Origin: Laccaria trichodermophora
Taxonomy: Eukaryota; Basidiomycota; Agaricomycetes; Agaricales; Hydnangiaceae
Reading direction: 5' to 3'
DNA length: 64,000 nucleotides
Assembly (NCBI GenBank): GCA_018417955.1
Contig: JACTVC010000033.1
Span: forward strand, 248,001 to 312,000
The notes under the pieces: model-generated
Told to the model about the DNA's origin: nothing
Databases searched by the model: none
What the model saw: only the letters and a program-made list of their open reading frames with translations
Part shown: positions 1 to 10,970 of the stretch, piece after piece
How positions within the stretch are numbered: position 1 is the stretch's first letter
Layout of the letters: each line of letters opens with the position of its first letter
Position numbers and translations under genes: made by a program

Positions 1-272
1 CTGAGTTGAATCTTGCCCATAGCAGCTTGAAAACCTGGACAACGCAATTAGCCCTGCATCCAATTTGCATTTCGTAAAACTCACGGAAACTTGAAAACCT
101 GGGATGGGTCCCTTGGGTTCGTGACTGAGATGTAGCTGACACCCAACGCAAGAGAACTCGATGAACCACCCGTGTTATCTGTGGGGTGGTGAATCTGAAC
201 GGAGTCGTCGTCGAGTTCTCCTTGAATCTTTGGCCGTAAGCGGGCAGCAATCTTGACTTTATGGGTGGCCAT
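1..272 (-). CDS. Kinesin motor protein, N-terminal part (runs off left edge)
   Basis: The gene starts at 272 on the minus strand with MATHKVKIAARLRPK, the first beta-strand of a kinesin motor head. Exon 1 (85-272) ends in SQVFKF; a 50 nt intron (35-84, GTGAGT...CCAG) joins it to exon 2 (1-34), which reads FSSCYGQDSTQ. That is the kinesin block FxFSSCYxxDxTQ just before the P-loop. The P-loop and the rest lie outside the window. Kinesins are ATP-driven microtubule motors. The VKIAARLRP start is closest to kinesin-10/KIF22-type sequences, but only about 70 residues are visible, so the subfamily is a guess. An upstream in-frame ATG exists at 347, but conservation begins at 272. Confidence 0.8.
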
Positions 273-561
273 GGGGTATATGTCGCAAACAGACCAAACG
301 ACGGGATGGTGGCGAACACTAGGATGTTGAAACTTCGCGACCATCACGTGGTCCCGTTTGTCACGTTGTCACGATGCTCACGCCAATCATGTGACCACGC
401 GACTTATCGAACAACGCGCTCAACATGACTGTGAAATCCACACAACCACAACCATTGTCGCGCCCAGCATCTCGAAACGTAGATATCTGAGGAAATAGGT
501 GCGTTTATTGCATCTGCAGAGATTTTGAGAGGCTAAACTCTCAGTAGGCGACCTTGTGAAG

Positions 562-1808
562 ATGGCCATCTCGAGACCCTCTCTTGAAATTCAAGCTGAA
601 CAAGAGAGGCGTCTAGAGGCTGCGAAGAGTTTAAAAAACAAGTTTGAAGGGGCCAATCTCCAACTTGTGACGAATGTTGCCGAGTTCAACTCTCACAAGC
701 TCGACTCGAATGACGGCACAGATTCAGAGGAATTTGAGAACAAGGATCCTGCAATCGTCGCGGCGGACGTGGCAGCTCAGACAGTATGTTTACGTGAATC
801 TGGGATATCCATGCATTGAAAGTGTGTCTTTCGCTACAGTCATTTCTCCGAAAGCTAAAGTTTCAGTACCTGGAGCAAAATGCGAAGGACAAGTATGTCA
901 AGTCGGTCGTGAGTGATATCGACGACGCTCCAATCGTTACTGCCGAGGATAACAAGGCCTTGGCAATAATTAATGACGAGAAGAAGGGGAAACTGAAGCT
1001 GGCGAAGGAGAGATTGGCTGAGGTGCAGCAGAATATAAGAACGTTAGCTCCAATGGTAGAGGAAGGTACGTTATGCTGCGGAAGGCTCGTGGAATATTTC
1101 CTGACAGGTCTTTAGATTACCAGAGGGTCAAAGTTGCAACGGAAAGGGCTGTAATGCTAGCCCAGAATATCGTTGATGCCCGTCTGGCCCTCACGCGCCT
1201 ACGCCAAACACACCCCCAGCCCCGACTGACCATCCCCCTTGCTGATCAAAAGCTCGTGGACCAAGTGACTGAAATGCAAACACTCAGCGATGAAGTCGCC
1301 GTCGTGAAAAAGAAGGTCCAGGCTGTCAAGGAGCAAGCAAAAAGTAGGGCGTTGGAGGTGGAGAAACTTCGGATAGAGCGAGCAGAGGCTGAGAAAGCCG
1401 TCAAGATGTCGCAAGTAGAAGAAGATGATAGTCGTCTAGTTCCGTTATACGATTGGTCAGTTTCTCTTCGCAACAAGTGGCACCGAAAATCGCGATTTTA
1501 ACGTTAATTTCATCAGGTACACCGCATCACTCACCCTGCACCAATCTATCTACAACCTTCAGGAATCATTCTCAGCCTCCGAGAACGAACTGCATTTGAC
1601 ATACAACCTCGGCACACCATCAACACCAAAGCTCATAAAGCTTATACTCATCTTTGTGCCAAATGCGCGGCAACTAGTGACTGTGCAAACGTCAGGTCTG
1701 GAGGAATTTGGGGTGGACGTTTCGGATGTGATTGATTCGCATGTGGCTGCCAACAATGTTCAAGGTCTTGTTGCCGCTATTCTTGCAAGAGCTCACGCAG
1801 CTCTGTGA
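562..1808 (+). CDS. sos7: Kinetochore protein Sos7-like
   Basis: Four exons (562-783, 840-1065, 1116-1455, 1517-1808) encode about 359 residues. The conserved region reads LKFQYLEQNAKDKYVKSV (around residue 80), the characteristic block of the fungal Sos7 coiled-coil family. It is followed by a long charged helix with heptad-like spacing and a compact C-terminal part. In fission yeast Sos7 binds the outer-kinetochore scaffold Spc7 (Knl1), and its counterparts are Kre28 and ZWINT. The start at 562 is the first ATG of the frame after an upstream GTG and lies next to the family's N-terminal helix. The gene is divergent from the kinesin, with about 290 bp between starts. Assignment rests on the family motif and coiled-coil layout. 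Confidence 0.72.
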
Positions 1809-2293
1809 CATGCCGTAGGCTAATCATTTAGGCGCTACAATAATTCCCGGCAGCGCTGAGGCAGAAGGGAGGTGCGGAGGCATGTTGGGGAAGCATGCAG
1901 ATCTGGAGATGGGAAACGTGGGGAAATCTCCACAACCTAGCGCAGTTAGTAGTGCAGCATAATCTGTGTTATTTCAAGAATGTAAAAGTAACTTTGGGAT
2001 ATTTTCCGTATGACTCAAAGGCAACCTCCGCGTTGAACCTTGGTTGAACCCTGTTGATTCTTTTGAACCTGATATCGGGAGAGATTGCACAGCATTTGTC
2101 AGGACATCTTGATAAGATGGAAGCCATAAAGGGTACCGGCGGCAAGTTAGCGTGAGAAAGATGAGGAGGTTGGTATAGAATTTCAGACTATAAAAGCGTT
2201 GGCCGTAATTACAACATCAACGTCGCTTTTCCCCTCCCACCTTGATTCCGCTTGCTCCGCTGTCTCCGCCACAATCATCTGAGCCCCTGTTCT
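1809..2293. other. Intergenic: 3' end of sos7-like gene and tup1 promoter
   Basis: No reading frame here resembles a gene. The right end carries the TATA-like site and pyrimidine-rich leader of the first tup1 gene. Confidence 0.6.
2189..2196 (+). promoter_or_regulatory. TATA-like box of first tup1 gene
   Basis: TATAAAAG about 100 bp upstream of the start at 2294, followed by a CT-rich leader, as expected for a fungal core promoter. Motif only; no transcription start is known. Confidence 0.4.
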
Positions 2294-5021
2294 ATGTCTT
2301 CCAGCGCGATTTACAACGTAAGCTACCCATCTTTCTGCTTCCGTGGCTTTCATTTGCCCATTTCTAAAGTCCGCACACGTGTGGGTTCCAGGGACTACCT
2401 TAGTCCTGCTGCTGCCTCCTGCTTCTACTCTTATCGCTCTCACCGTGCAACATGGCTCATCCTTCTTCTCAGCATAGGTCCCTTCAGCCATCGGGCCCAC
2501 CCATACAGGGACCCAGTCAACAGCATAGTCACGCCAGGCTCAACGAATCTTTCGATGCAATACGACAGGAGTTTGAAGTTCTTGCAGCTGAGCTCAGTCT
2601 CGCCCGAAGTCAAAGAGATGAATTCGAGTCCAAAGGTCTGTCTTTTGAAACAGTAAATAGATCAGAATTAAATTTTGATTTCCATACGTGGCTACATAGT
2701 CGCATCACAAGTGAACGAACTCAACATCATCCGCCAATCCCTCTACGACCTCGAAACTCAACATGGAAAAGTTCGTCAGCAATTTGAAGATGAACTCAAT
2801 CGTCTTCGCGCAGAGATTCACTCCACTGCTCCCCCGCGCCAAGGGATACCTGTTAGTGCTCCTGGCCCCGCATCCCACCCTTCATCAACCATCGGTCCTG
2901 GCAGCGGCCCCCCGCAGTCCTCCGGTAGCCTTCCAGGACTACCGCCCGGCCCTCCTTATAGCAATGACCCATATTATGGACGGGATGCAAGGGACCGGGA
3001 AAGAGACCGGGATAGGGAGCGCGATAGAGAACGTGAGAGAGACAGGGAAAGGGAGAGGCCGGCGGTTGACCGTGAGAGGATGGGAGGTGGGGGGGAACAA
3101 AGAGATCGTGAGAGGGAACAAAGAGAGCGGGAGAGGGATAGAGAGAATAGAGAACGAGACAGAGATAGGGATCGCGATAGACCTATCGATCAAAGAGATC
3201 CGAAGCGCTTGAAAGCGGGGATTAAAACTGATCGACCTGGTAGGTCTTCAACCTCGTTCGCGTTCTCCTAGTTAACATGGCTTCCCTCCAACCAGACCAC
3301 TTCAGCCCCTCGTTAGGCCCAGGTCCAACCCCGAAACTCCCACTACCGCCACCACAATCGCAACCAGCACTACCCTCGTCGAGTTCTGCTGCAGTTGGTG
3401 GTCCCGGCCTCCCCCCACCGCCATCATCGACATCATCTGTGCATGCCTCATACCTTGGGCCTAGCTCCGATTCTGTTGGTGGGACTCTGGTCCCCATCGG
3501 CAACAACAGTGGCCCTGGCGGTAGCAGCACCACCGGCGGCTTCCCTGACGATTTGGACATTAACAGCATCCCCCCTGAGTTGAAAAAGGAGGGCAGTGAT
3601 TGGTTCGCTATTTTCAATCCAAAGGTCAAGCGTGTGTTGGATGTCAGTTTGGTGCACACGCTTATGCATGAGAGGTTGGTTTGGCTATTTGTTTTCTTCC
3701 TTTTCAGCGTTGAAATCCGGTTTTAATAGTGTCGTGTGCTGTGTCCGCTTTTCGTCAGATGGAAAGTACCTGGCTACTGGGTGTAATCGCACAGCACAAA
3801 TCTATGATACCAAGACTGGTGCGAAGACATGGTTTGTATGGGTTCTTATTCTTTCGGCTTTTTTTGTTGATGTCTTTGCAAATAGCGTCCTCGTGGAAGA
3901 ATCTGCAGGCAAATCGGGTGATCTTTACATCCGAAGTGTATGTTTCAGTCCTGATGGTAAATACTTGGCCACCGGTGCGGAGGATAAGCAGATCAGGGTG
4001 CGTCGCATGTGCTTCCCCAAGTTTTATCCACTCAATCTCCTGTTTATACAGATCTGGGAGATCGCCAAGAAGCGCGTCCGCAACATTTTCGACGGACATC
4101 AACAAGAGATTTACTCACTTGACTTTTCGCTTGACGGCCGGCTTATCGTCTCTGGTTCGGGTGACAAAACTGCCAGAATCTGGGACATGCATGACGGCAC
4201 GTCCAAGGTTTTCACCATCAACGACCCTGATTCATTGAACAACGATGCTGGCGTCACCTCTGTCGCTATCTCGCCAAACGGTCAGCTAGTTGCTGCTGGG
4301 AGCTTGGACACAGTTGTGAGGATATGGGACGTGGGTACCGGGCAGCTTGTTGAGCGGTTGAGGGGGCATCGGGATAGCGTTTACAGTGTTGCGTTTACGC
4401 CCGATGGGAAGGGGCTAGTTAGCGGGAGTTTGGATAAGACGTTGAAGTATTGGGATGTGAGTGGGTTGGTGACTGGGGCTGCGGGATCTGGAATAAAAAG
4501 TCGGAAAGAGGGACAGGCGGCGAATGGGGCGCCGATCAATGGGCCTGGTGGTACTGCGCCTAGTCCGGCGGGGACGGTGGTGAGGAAGGACGGAGATAAA
4601 TCGAGTCAGTGTACGATGAACTTTACAGGACACAAGGTCTGTTTTTTTTTTCTTGTGTGTTTTTGATGCAAGGCATTTACGTTTATCCCTTTCAGGACTA
4701 TGTGTTGTCTGTTGCCGTGTCGCATGATGGGCAGTGGGTTGTTTCGGGCTCAAAAGACCGGGGCGTTCAGTTCTGGGACTCTCGGACAGCGATTGTACAA
4801 TGCATGCTGCAGGGACATAAGAATTCTGGTACGTGTTTTCCATGTTGTTTTTGCGGATGACGCTGACATGCGTGATAGTAATTTCGATTGACCTTAGTCC
4901 TGCAGGAAGTATACTGGCTACAGGGAGCGGGGACTGGCAAGCGCGGATATGTATTTCACCTCTCTTGCCGTTTTAATGACATGCTCATGATTTTTTCATA
5001 GGGAGCTACACCACCATCTAA
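2294..5021 (+). CDS. tup1: Transcriptional corepressor Tup1, copy 1
   Basis: Ten exons: 2294-2317, 2473-2635, 2700-3239, 3272-3674, 3730-3831, 3886-3997, 4052-4636, 4696-4828, 4879-4950 and 5002-5021; about 717 residues. The product has the Tup_N tetramerisation helix (residues 30-110, [12 protein letters not shown] then [13 protein letters not shown]), a Pro/Ser-rich linker, a long Arg-Glu/Arg-Asp low-complexity tract, the DWFAIFNPK motif before the propeller, and seven WD40 repeats ending in WSYTTI. Tup1 with Ssn6/Cyc8 is recruited by DNA-binding proteins to repress many genes in the nucleus. The 8-codon first exon and 20 nt last exon were placed by comparison with the second copy at 8475-10804, which has identical splice phases. 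Confidence 0.93.
2990..3190 (+). repeat. Purine-rich RE/RD-coding low-complexity tract
   Basis: About 200 bp of imperfect GAGAGN/GATAGN units inside exon 3 of the first tup1 gene, coding for alternating Arg-Glu and Arg-Asp. The paralogue has only a short remnant, so the tract expanded in this copy or contracted in the other. Confidence 0.75.
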
Positions 5022-5317
5022 TTTTTTGGCCACCTTTGTCCAAAGGAATTCTCTTGTTGTATTATACACGTATGATACCTCTTTTACGTGCTTGTCATCG
5101 CTGACTCGCCTTTACCCTGCACGTTCTTGCCATCTCGAAGCTGTTGTTTTTGTTCCAACTATCTATTGACTCTGATTCTATCCAGTTGTTTTATGCGTTG
5201 CCTTAGCTCGTCTCGATTGAAAGTGATTGTACGTAGTATGTATGTATCTGTACCCTTTCCTTGCGTAGCTATGTACTTTTTTTTGTGATCCATGAGTACA
5301 TGACTGTAAGGGAACCG

Positions 5318-6361
5318 TCAACCCCATCTCGTCTTTCCTCTCGACTCTCCCCCTGAACCGTAGGGCTGGAAGCGACTGATCTTCTTGGTCGAGCTTGGAT
5401 CCCTGTCCTTCTCCTTGACTCTTCCTCCAGTAAAGTCGATGTGACTCCGCTTTACGGGAGCGGCATTCTGTTTCTCCATGCGTTGTTTCTGTTCTTCAGC
5501 TGAACGACACGGAGGAGGGGGGGGGGGGCGAACGAAACAAAACAAGGTATTTGTCAACGCCCGTATATTGAATGGAGAAGCAAACGGGAAGAAAAGAGAA
5601 AGGCAAATACGTTGATCGGCGGACATATCAGCTCCGGGGTTGTTTTTCTTTGGATAGGATTTTGAGAACACACCGAGGTGATCTGCGAACCAGTCCTCTT
5701 TGACGTCGTTGGGGTCCCAGATGTCCTTTGGAAAATTGGACGCGCGCTCGTCTACGTCGATAAAGTCGACGAGTTGGGCGTAGAGGTGGGGATTGCGGAA
5801 GGAGCGGTTGGACATTAGGGAGTCGTTGAAGTGTTTGGGGGTTGAGGAGTGTTTGAGGGAGAGGAATTGGGTTAGTTTCGACTGGGTGGGTAGGTTGAGT
5901 TGCAGAAGAAGAAAAAAGAGAAAAGGGGGGCGTACGGCGATGGCGGGGTCGCATGGTTCTGTTGATTCTGGTGGGATACCCCAATTTTCGACGCCTGGGA
6001 TGGGTAATGGGGAGAGGAGGGCGCGTATGCGAGATAGCTCGTCATCTTGGGGATGGGGCTCAGGCTGGGATGGGTCGATGCCGTCTGAGGGGGGTATAGC
6101 AGGCGGTGTTGGGGGTGGTAGATCACGGACGGATACGGGTGCACGGTTTGGGCGGCGGATGATGACTTGTGCTTTCTGGGGACGTTTTGGAGGAGGAAAA
6201 CGAGATGCTTGTGATGACTTGTGCTAACAGAGGAAGAGGCAGCAAAAGGCATGGAGAGGATATCAAGGAAAGATAGATCTCACATTGGATACTTTACCCT
6301 CGCTTTGGTCGTCAGATTCGTTGTCGTTGTCGTCGTCGTCGTATGGAACGAGGGGGAGCAT
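5318..6361 (-). CDS. HCNGP / SAP30-binding-protein-like nuclear protein
   Basis: Four exons (6284-6361, 5936-6223, 5611-5881, 5318-5499) give about 272 residues. The N-terminus is acidic ([15 protein letters not shown]). The core reads [17 protein letters not shown], then FPKDIWDP, which is the HCNGP domain (human SAP30BP: RNPxxYxxLxxF...YPKDMFDP). A lysine/glutamate-rich helix follows, then HIDFTGG and a basic C-terminus ending KTRWG. Family members are nuclear and linked to SAP30/HDAC transcriptional regulation and to splicing. The start codon is only 65 bp from that of the divergent GPI8 gene. The 5' splice site of the last intron is the least certain join: the intron contains a C-rich run and its exon phase, not strong homology, fixes it. 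Confidence 0.8.
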
Positions 6362-6426
6362 TGTGCACAGTGATGGTTAGGTTGAAAGCAGGTAACGTGA
6401 CTTCGGTAACGTTCTCTCTCCCGTCC

Positions 6427-7819
6427 ATGCTGGTCTTCTTTCTCTTCTTCCTCTTTTCATTTGCCAATGCCACGAATCACACAAACAACTGGGCTGTTCT
6501 CGTGTCGTCTTCCAGATATTGGTTTAATTACCGAGTACGTCGTGTCCCACAACGCACAACCTCTCTCTTACACTCTCCCAGCACATGGCAAATGCCCTCG
6601 GAATGTTGGCTGCCTTCACATCTTCACCACCTCGCCCCTAACCGTTTTGCATCCCAGGTATCGCACCGTAAAGCGCCTCGGTATCCCAGATTCCAACATC
6701 ATCCTCATGCTGGCCGATGATGTCTCTTGCAACCCTCGCAACAAGTTTCCCGCCAGTGTCTACGCCCAACCAGGTCGTCACCTCGATCTCTACGGAGACA
6801 ACATCGAGGTCGACTATAGAGGGTACGAAGTCACCGTTGAGAACTTTATCCGGGTATTGACAGGTACCTCTGTCCACTCTCAACTTTGCCCTCATTTCTA
6901 ACTTGCAAAGGCAGGATGGAGCCCTCCGTTCCGCGTTCTAAACGCTTACTGACGGACGACAGGTCGAATATATTCGTTTATATGACTGGACATGGCGGGA
7001 ATGAGTTTCTCAAGTTCCAGGATAACGAGGAGATCAGCGCATTTGATATTGCGGATGCGTTTAAGCAGATGTATCAGAAGAAGAGGTAAGTTTCATGGAA
7101 TGTTGCTTTCCTATCTCGTTTCATCCCCTCCCACATAGATACAACGAGATATTATTCATGGTTGATACCTGCCAGGCGAATACCCTGTATTCTAAGCTTT
7201 ACTCCCCTAATATACTGGCCACTGGAAGCTCCGAAAAGGGCCAGAATTCCTATTCGGTGCACATCATTCATCTACTTACCTCTTCCGCAGTTCGTTAATT
7301 CACTTTCAACAGCATTCATCAGATAACGACATAGGTGTTGCCGTCATTGACGCTTTCACCCATTACATTCTCGAGTTTATGGAGGGAATCAATAAGACGA
7401 GTCAGATGTCCATGCACGATTTGGTGGGTCCTTTTTGCAGGTTTTCCATCGGAAATGACGAGTTGAATGTTGTGCAGATAGAGTCATGGGACGTTTCCAA
7501 AATCGGATCAAACCCAGGCGTGCGAAGCGATTTATTCAACCGTCCCCTTTACAACACCCGAATAACGGATTTCTTTGGGGGTGTGGCTCAAGTCGAAGTT
7601 GAATCACCGAATTCGTTCTATGACGGGTTTGTTGTCTGTAGCGAGTCAGATCCAATTGCACAGGAATCTGTGCAAGTGACCTCGACGATTCCGACGGGTT
7701 CGCCGACAAGTATGTACCACCATGTGTGGCTATACGCCAAAGAGAAAAGAAACTTCCGGACATGGGCGGCTTTGGTTATTATTGGAAGCCTGGTGGGGTG
7801 GGTAGGATACCGTTCCTAG
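6427..7819 (+). CDS. GPI8: GPI-anchor transamidase catalytic subunit Gpi8/PIG-K
   Basis: Seven exons (6427-6534, 6582-6604, 6658-6863, 6911-7085, 7139-7256, 7313-7423, 7478-7819) encode about 360 residues. A signal peptide ([15 protein letters not shown]) precedes [17 protein letters not shown], the start of the C13 caspase-like peptidase domain. The catalytic dyad is visible as His in YMTGHGG and Cys in [17 protein letters not shown] and TDFFGGV are further family blocks, and the C-terminus carries one membrane span ([16 protein letters not shown]). In the ER this enzyme cleaves the C-terminal signal of proteins and attaches the GPI anchor. The 23 nt second exon codes for HMANALG and is easily missed. 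The gene starts 65 bp from the divergent HCNGP gene. Confidence 0.95.
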
Positions 7820-8474
7820 TTCAGGGTCGAAAGTTTTACTTCCGCACAAACTGGCTGAATCGTTGAACATTTGTTCTGTCAGGAGGAGTTGTAGGTAGAA
7901 TGAATTGAGCTGCCCAATTAGCACATGACCATACATGCTGCTTTGCTCAGAATGATGATAACACTCTACTCTATTCCCGAATCTTGATTGCCATTTTGCC
8001 GCTAGATCGCATACATTTCATGAGCCACGGTGCGCGTTTTCCGGGTTTATTAGGGAAAAAGGGGATATATGTTGTGGGGTACTGACAAGACGCCGGAGGG
8101 TTGTATCAGGGTCCACAAATGAGCTTCATGACCCCGAGTGCCATGCCAAGGTGCTGCACGACTACCTCAAACTCATGTTGCTCATGGGAGGCTGGGACGA
8201 CCGACGAGTTCCGTAAGATATAGATCAATATCGCACATCGAAAAGGACGAGATATATAACGATCCTGCAACTTGGCACGGTTCCGGCGGCAAGAAATGGG
8301 TTGTGGTATCGGGTGACAGCCTTTGCCCTGGCTTTGCCACGCAACCAGACATCACTTGTTCACTTTTTCCTTCTGGTTATATATACCTCCCTGCCCCTTT
8401 TCCCCCCTTGCCTTTTCCCTTTTCCTCTTTCCCCCTCATCCGTTCCAACCAAGCAAGTGTCCCCTCAATGAACC
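7820..8474. other. Intergenic between GPI8 and second tup1
   Basis: No supported gene. The right half is C/T-rich leader sequence with a TATA-like site. This gap separates the second tup1 copy from the gene pair sandwiched between the duplicates. Confidence 0.6.
8378..8385 (+). promoter_or_regulatory. TATA-like box of second tup1 gene
   Basis: TATATATA about 90 bp before the start at 8475, in front of a long CT-rich stretch. The position matches the TATA-like site of the first copy. Motif only. Confidence 0.35.
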
Positions 8475-10804
8475 ATGGCGTCTTCTGCTGTCTACAATGT
8501 AACTGTCCTGTCTACAATCCACCGTTTATATCATAGCTCATTAACACCAAGCATCGTCCACTCCAGCCGTCATCTGGGCGGTCGAACTCCACTCAAGCTA
8601 CTGGCAGCACAGTGTCAACGCGTCTTGTTGACACATTGGATATCATCAAACAAGAATTCGAAGCCATGACGAGTGAGATAGAAAGCATACGGTCTCAAAA
8701 AGACGACCTCGAATCAAAAGGTTCGCCTCATACAATAGAGCAAGGGAACGCGTTTCTAACTCCATTCCATTCCAGTGGCGTCGCAACTCTCCGAACTCAA
8801 CGTAATAAGGAGGTCCCTCTACGAACTCGAGTCACAGCACGGTAAAACACGACAGGTGTACGAAGAAGAGCTGAGCAGGCTACGACTCGAGCTCGCGGCG
8901 ACCCAACCACCGCCCGCTCGACCCTTGGGCATACAGGGTCTTCCGAGTGCTTCGGGAAGTCGAAGTCAAAGTTCAGACGCCTTGATCGCATCTGTGTCAG
9001 CGTCCGCACGCCACGAGGCAAATACCTCAGTTGACGGCGACGAAAGGAGAAGACCGAGGGAGTTCAATCGTAATAATAGTCGAGAGCGGGAAAGGGAAGT
9101 GGAGAGCTCCCTGGATGGTCGTGATCCTAAGCGGCTCAAAATCAAGAACGAGCAGACTGGTGCGTTTTTTTTTTTGTGATGGTGTACGTACACGCCGGAT
9201 CTCAATTAACATAATATCATTCAAGGCCAACATACGCCGTTCTTGCCCTCGGCGTCTGCCCCGAAATTGCCGCCCTCACATACACTCTATGCACCCCGCT
9301 CCAGCTCTTCCCATGGCTACGACTCGCCTGATCAGAAGAGTTCACTTCCCCCCCTCAACGTCGCACCTGAGGAGTTCACGCTTCAATCTGTTCCCCCGGA
9401 GTATAGGAAAGAAGGACCAGACTGGTTTGCGGTGTTTAATCCCAAATTGAAGAAAGCGCTTGATATCAACCTCGTTCATACTTTTAATCACACAAGGTGA
9501 GTACGCGCTGACTCACAGACAAGCTGTGTTTTTCTAAAATTATCCTTCATATAGCGTGGTTTGTTGTGTCCAGTTCTCGGCAGATGGTCGATATCTGGCA
9601 ACGGGATGTAATCGCACGGCGCAGATCTTCGATACGAAGACCGGGGAGAAAGTTTGGTAAGCCCTTTGTTGAGGAAGCAGTTATGTGATGTTGACCCTTT
9701 TTTATGCCTAGCGTCCTCGTGGACGCAAATGTTGCAGAGCAAGGAGACTTGTATATTCGCAGTGTACGGTTCAGTCCTGACGGCAAACTGCTCGCGACAG
9801 GGGCTGAGGACCGACGAATTAGGGTTTGTAACTCGACAAGCCAACTCTAATACATCGACTTACATCACCCTAACAAACAGATATGGGACATTGCCAAGAA
9901 ACGCATTCGGCAGATTTTTGACGGTCATCAGCAAGAAATCTACTCTCTGGATTTTTCACGGGATGGGCGGCTCATTGTTTCTGGCTCGGGCGATAGAACG
10001 ACGCGTATCTGGGATATGTACGACAACTCTTGCAAAATCCTTACCATTACCGATGCCGACTCCCACAACAACGACGCTGGCGTCACTTCAGTAACAATCT
10101 CTCCAGACGCCTCGTTAGTCGCAGCCGGCAGCTTGGACAGCATCGTTCGTATATGGGACGTTGCGTCGGGGACCCTGCTTGAGCGGCTACGAGGCCACAG
10201 GGACAGTGTATACAGTGTGGCGTTCACACCTGACGGCAAAGGTTTGGTGAGCGGAAGTCTGGACAAGTCCTTGAAATACTGGGACGTCAGCGTTCTTGCC
10301 TCGGAAGGCGCTAGAAGCAAGGCAGAGAATGCAATACGCAAATCCACGCCTTTGTCAGGGCGATCTAGCTCTATTGATAGGCCGGCAATCTCACCATGTA
10401 CGATGGATTTCGTGGGCCACAAGGTAATTTATATACATAAAGACAGGGTTATCCTCGTACTCATCGGATATTTCCACAGGATTACGTTCTTTCTGTTTCC
10501 GTACCTTCTGACAATAGGTGGGTAGTATCGGGCTCCAAGGACCGGTGCGTCCACTTCTGGGATGCTCGAAATGCATCTTTGCAGTTCTTACTCCAGGGTC
10601 ACAAAAATTCAGGTGTGTTCTTTTACCTTGTGACTCGTCGACCCTCCTGATCAGAATCACTAGTCATTTCTCTTGATCTGAATCTAAAGGGAGGATTGCT
10701 CGCCACGGGCAGTGGCGATAATTTGGCTCGAATATGTACGTACCCACACGCTTATGGTTGACGGTTGTCTGACTGTGGGTGTAGGGAGTTACAACACCGT
10801 TTGA
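8475..10804 (+). CDS. Transcriptional corepressor Tup1, copy 2
   Basis: Ten exons: 8475-8498, 8552-8720, 8776-9159, 9226-9496, 9555-9656, 9712-9823, 9881-10423, 10480-10612, 10664-10735 and 10785-10804; about 609 residues. The architecture matches the first copy: Tup_N helix ([27 protein letters not shown]), a shorter linker, [11 protein letters not shown], then seven WD40 blades ending in WSYNTV. Exons 1, 5, 6, 8, 9 and 10 have exactly the same lengths as in copy 1 (24, 102, 112, 133, 72 and 20 nt). The linker is much shorter and lacks the long RE/RD tract. All blades look intact, so this should be a working corepressor, perhaps specialised in promoters, partners or expression. Confidence 0.92.
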
Positions 10805-10970
10805 CCCACATCATTATCCCACTTCTGCAAGGTGCAGCAATGATGCTTCCCTGCCTTGTTTTACCCCTGCATGTAGTTACGTTATCTTTTACTGTTGTCA
10901 TCCGCTCTCCTCGAACTTCATATTGCTACAACACTCCTAATCATCTAAGCTCATGTACAAAATCATACTT

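Noticed and set aside
5872..6252. 126-codon minus-strand frame across the HCNGP gene
   Set aside because: Wrong frame of HCNGP exon 2; the spliced frame continues into the HCNGP domain.
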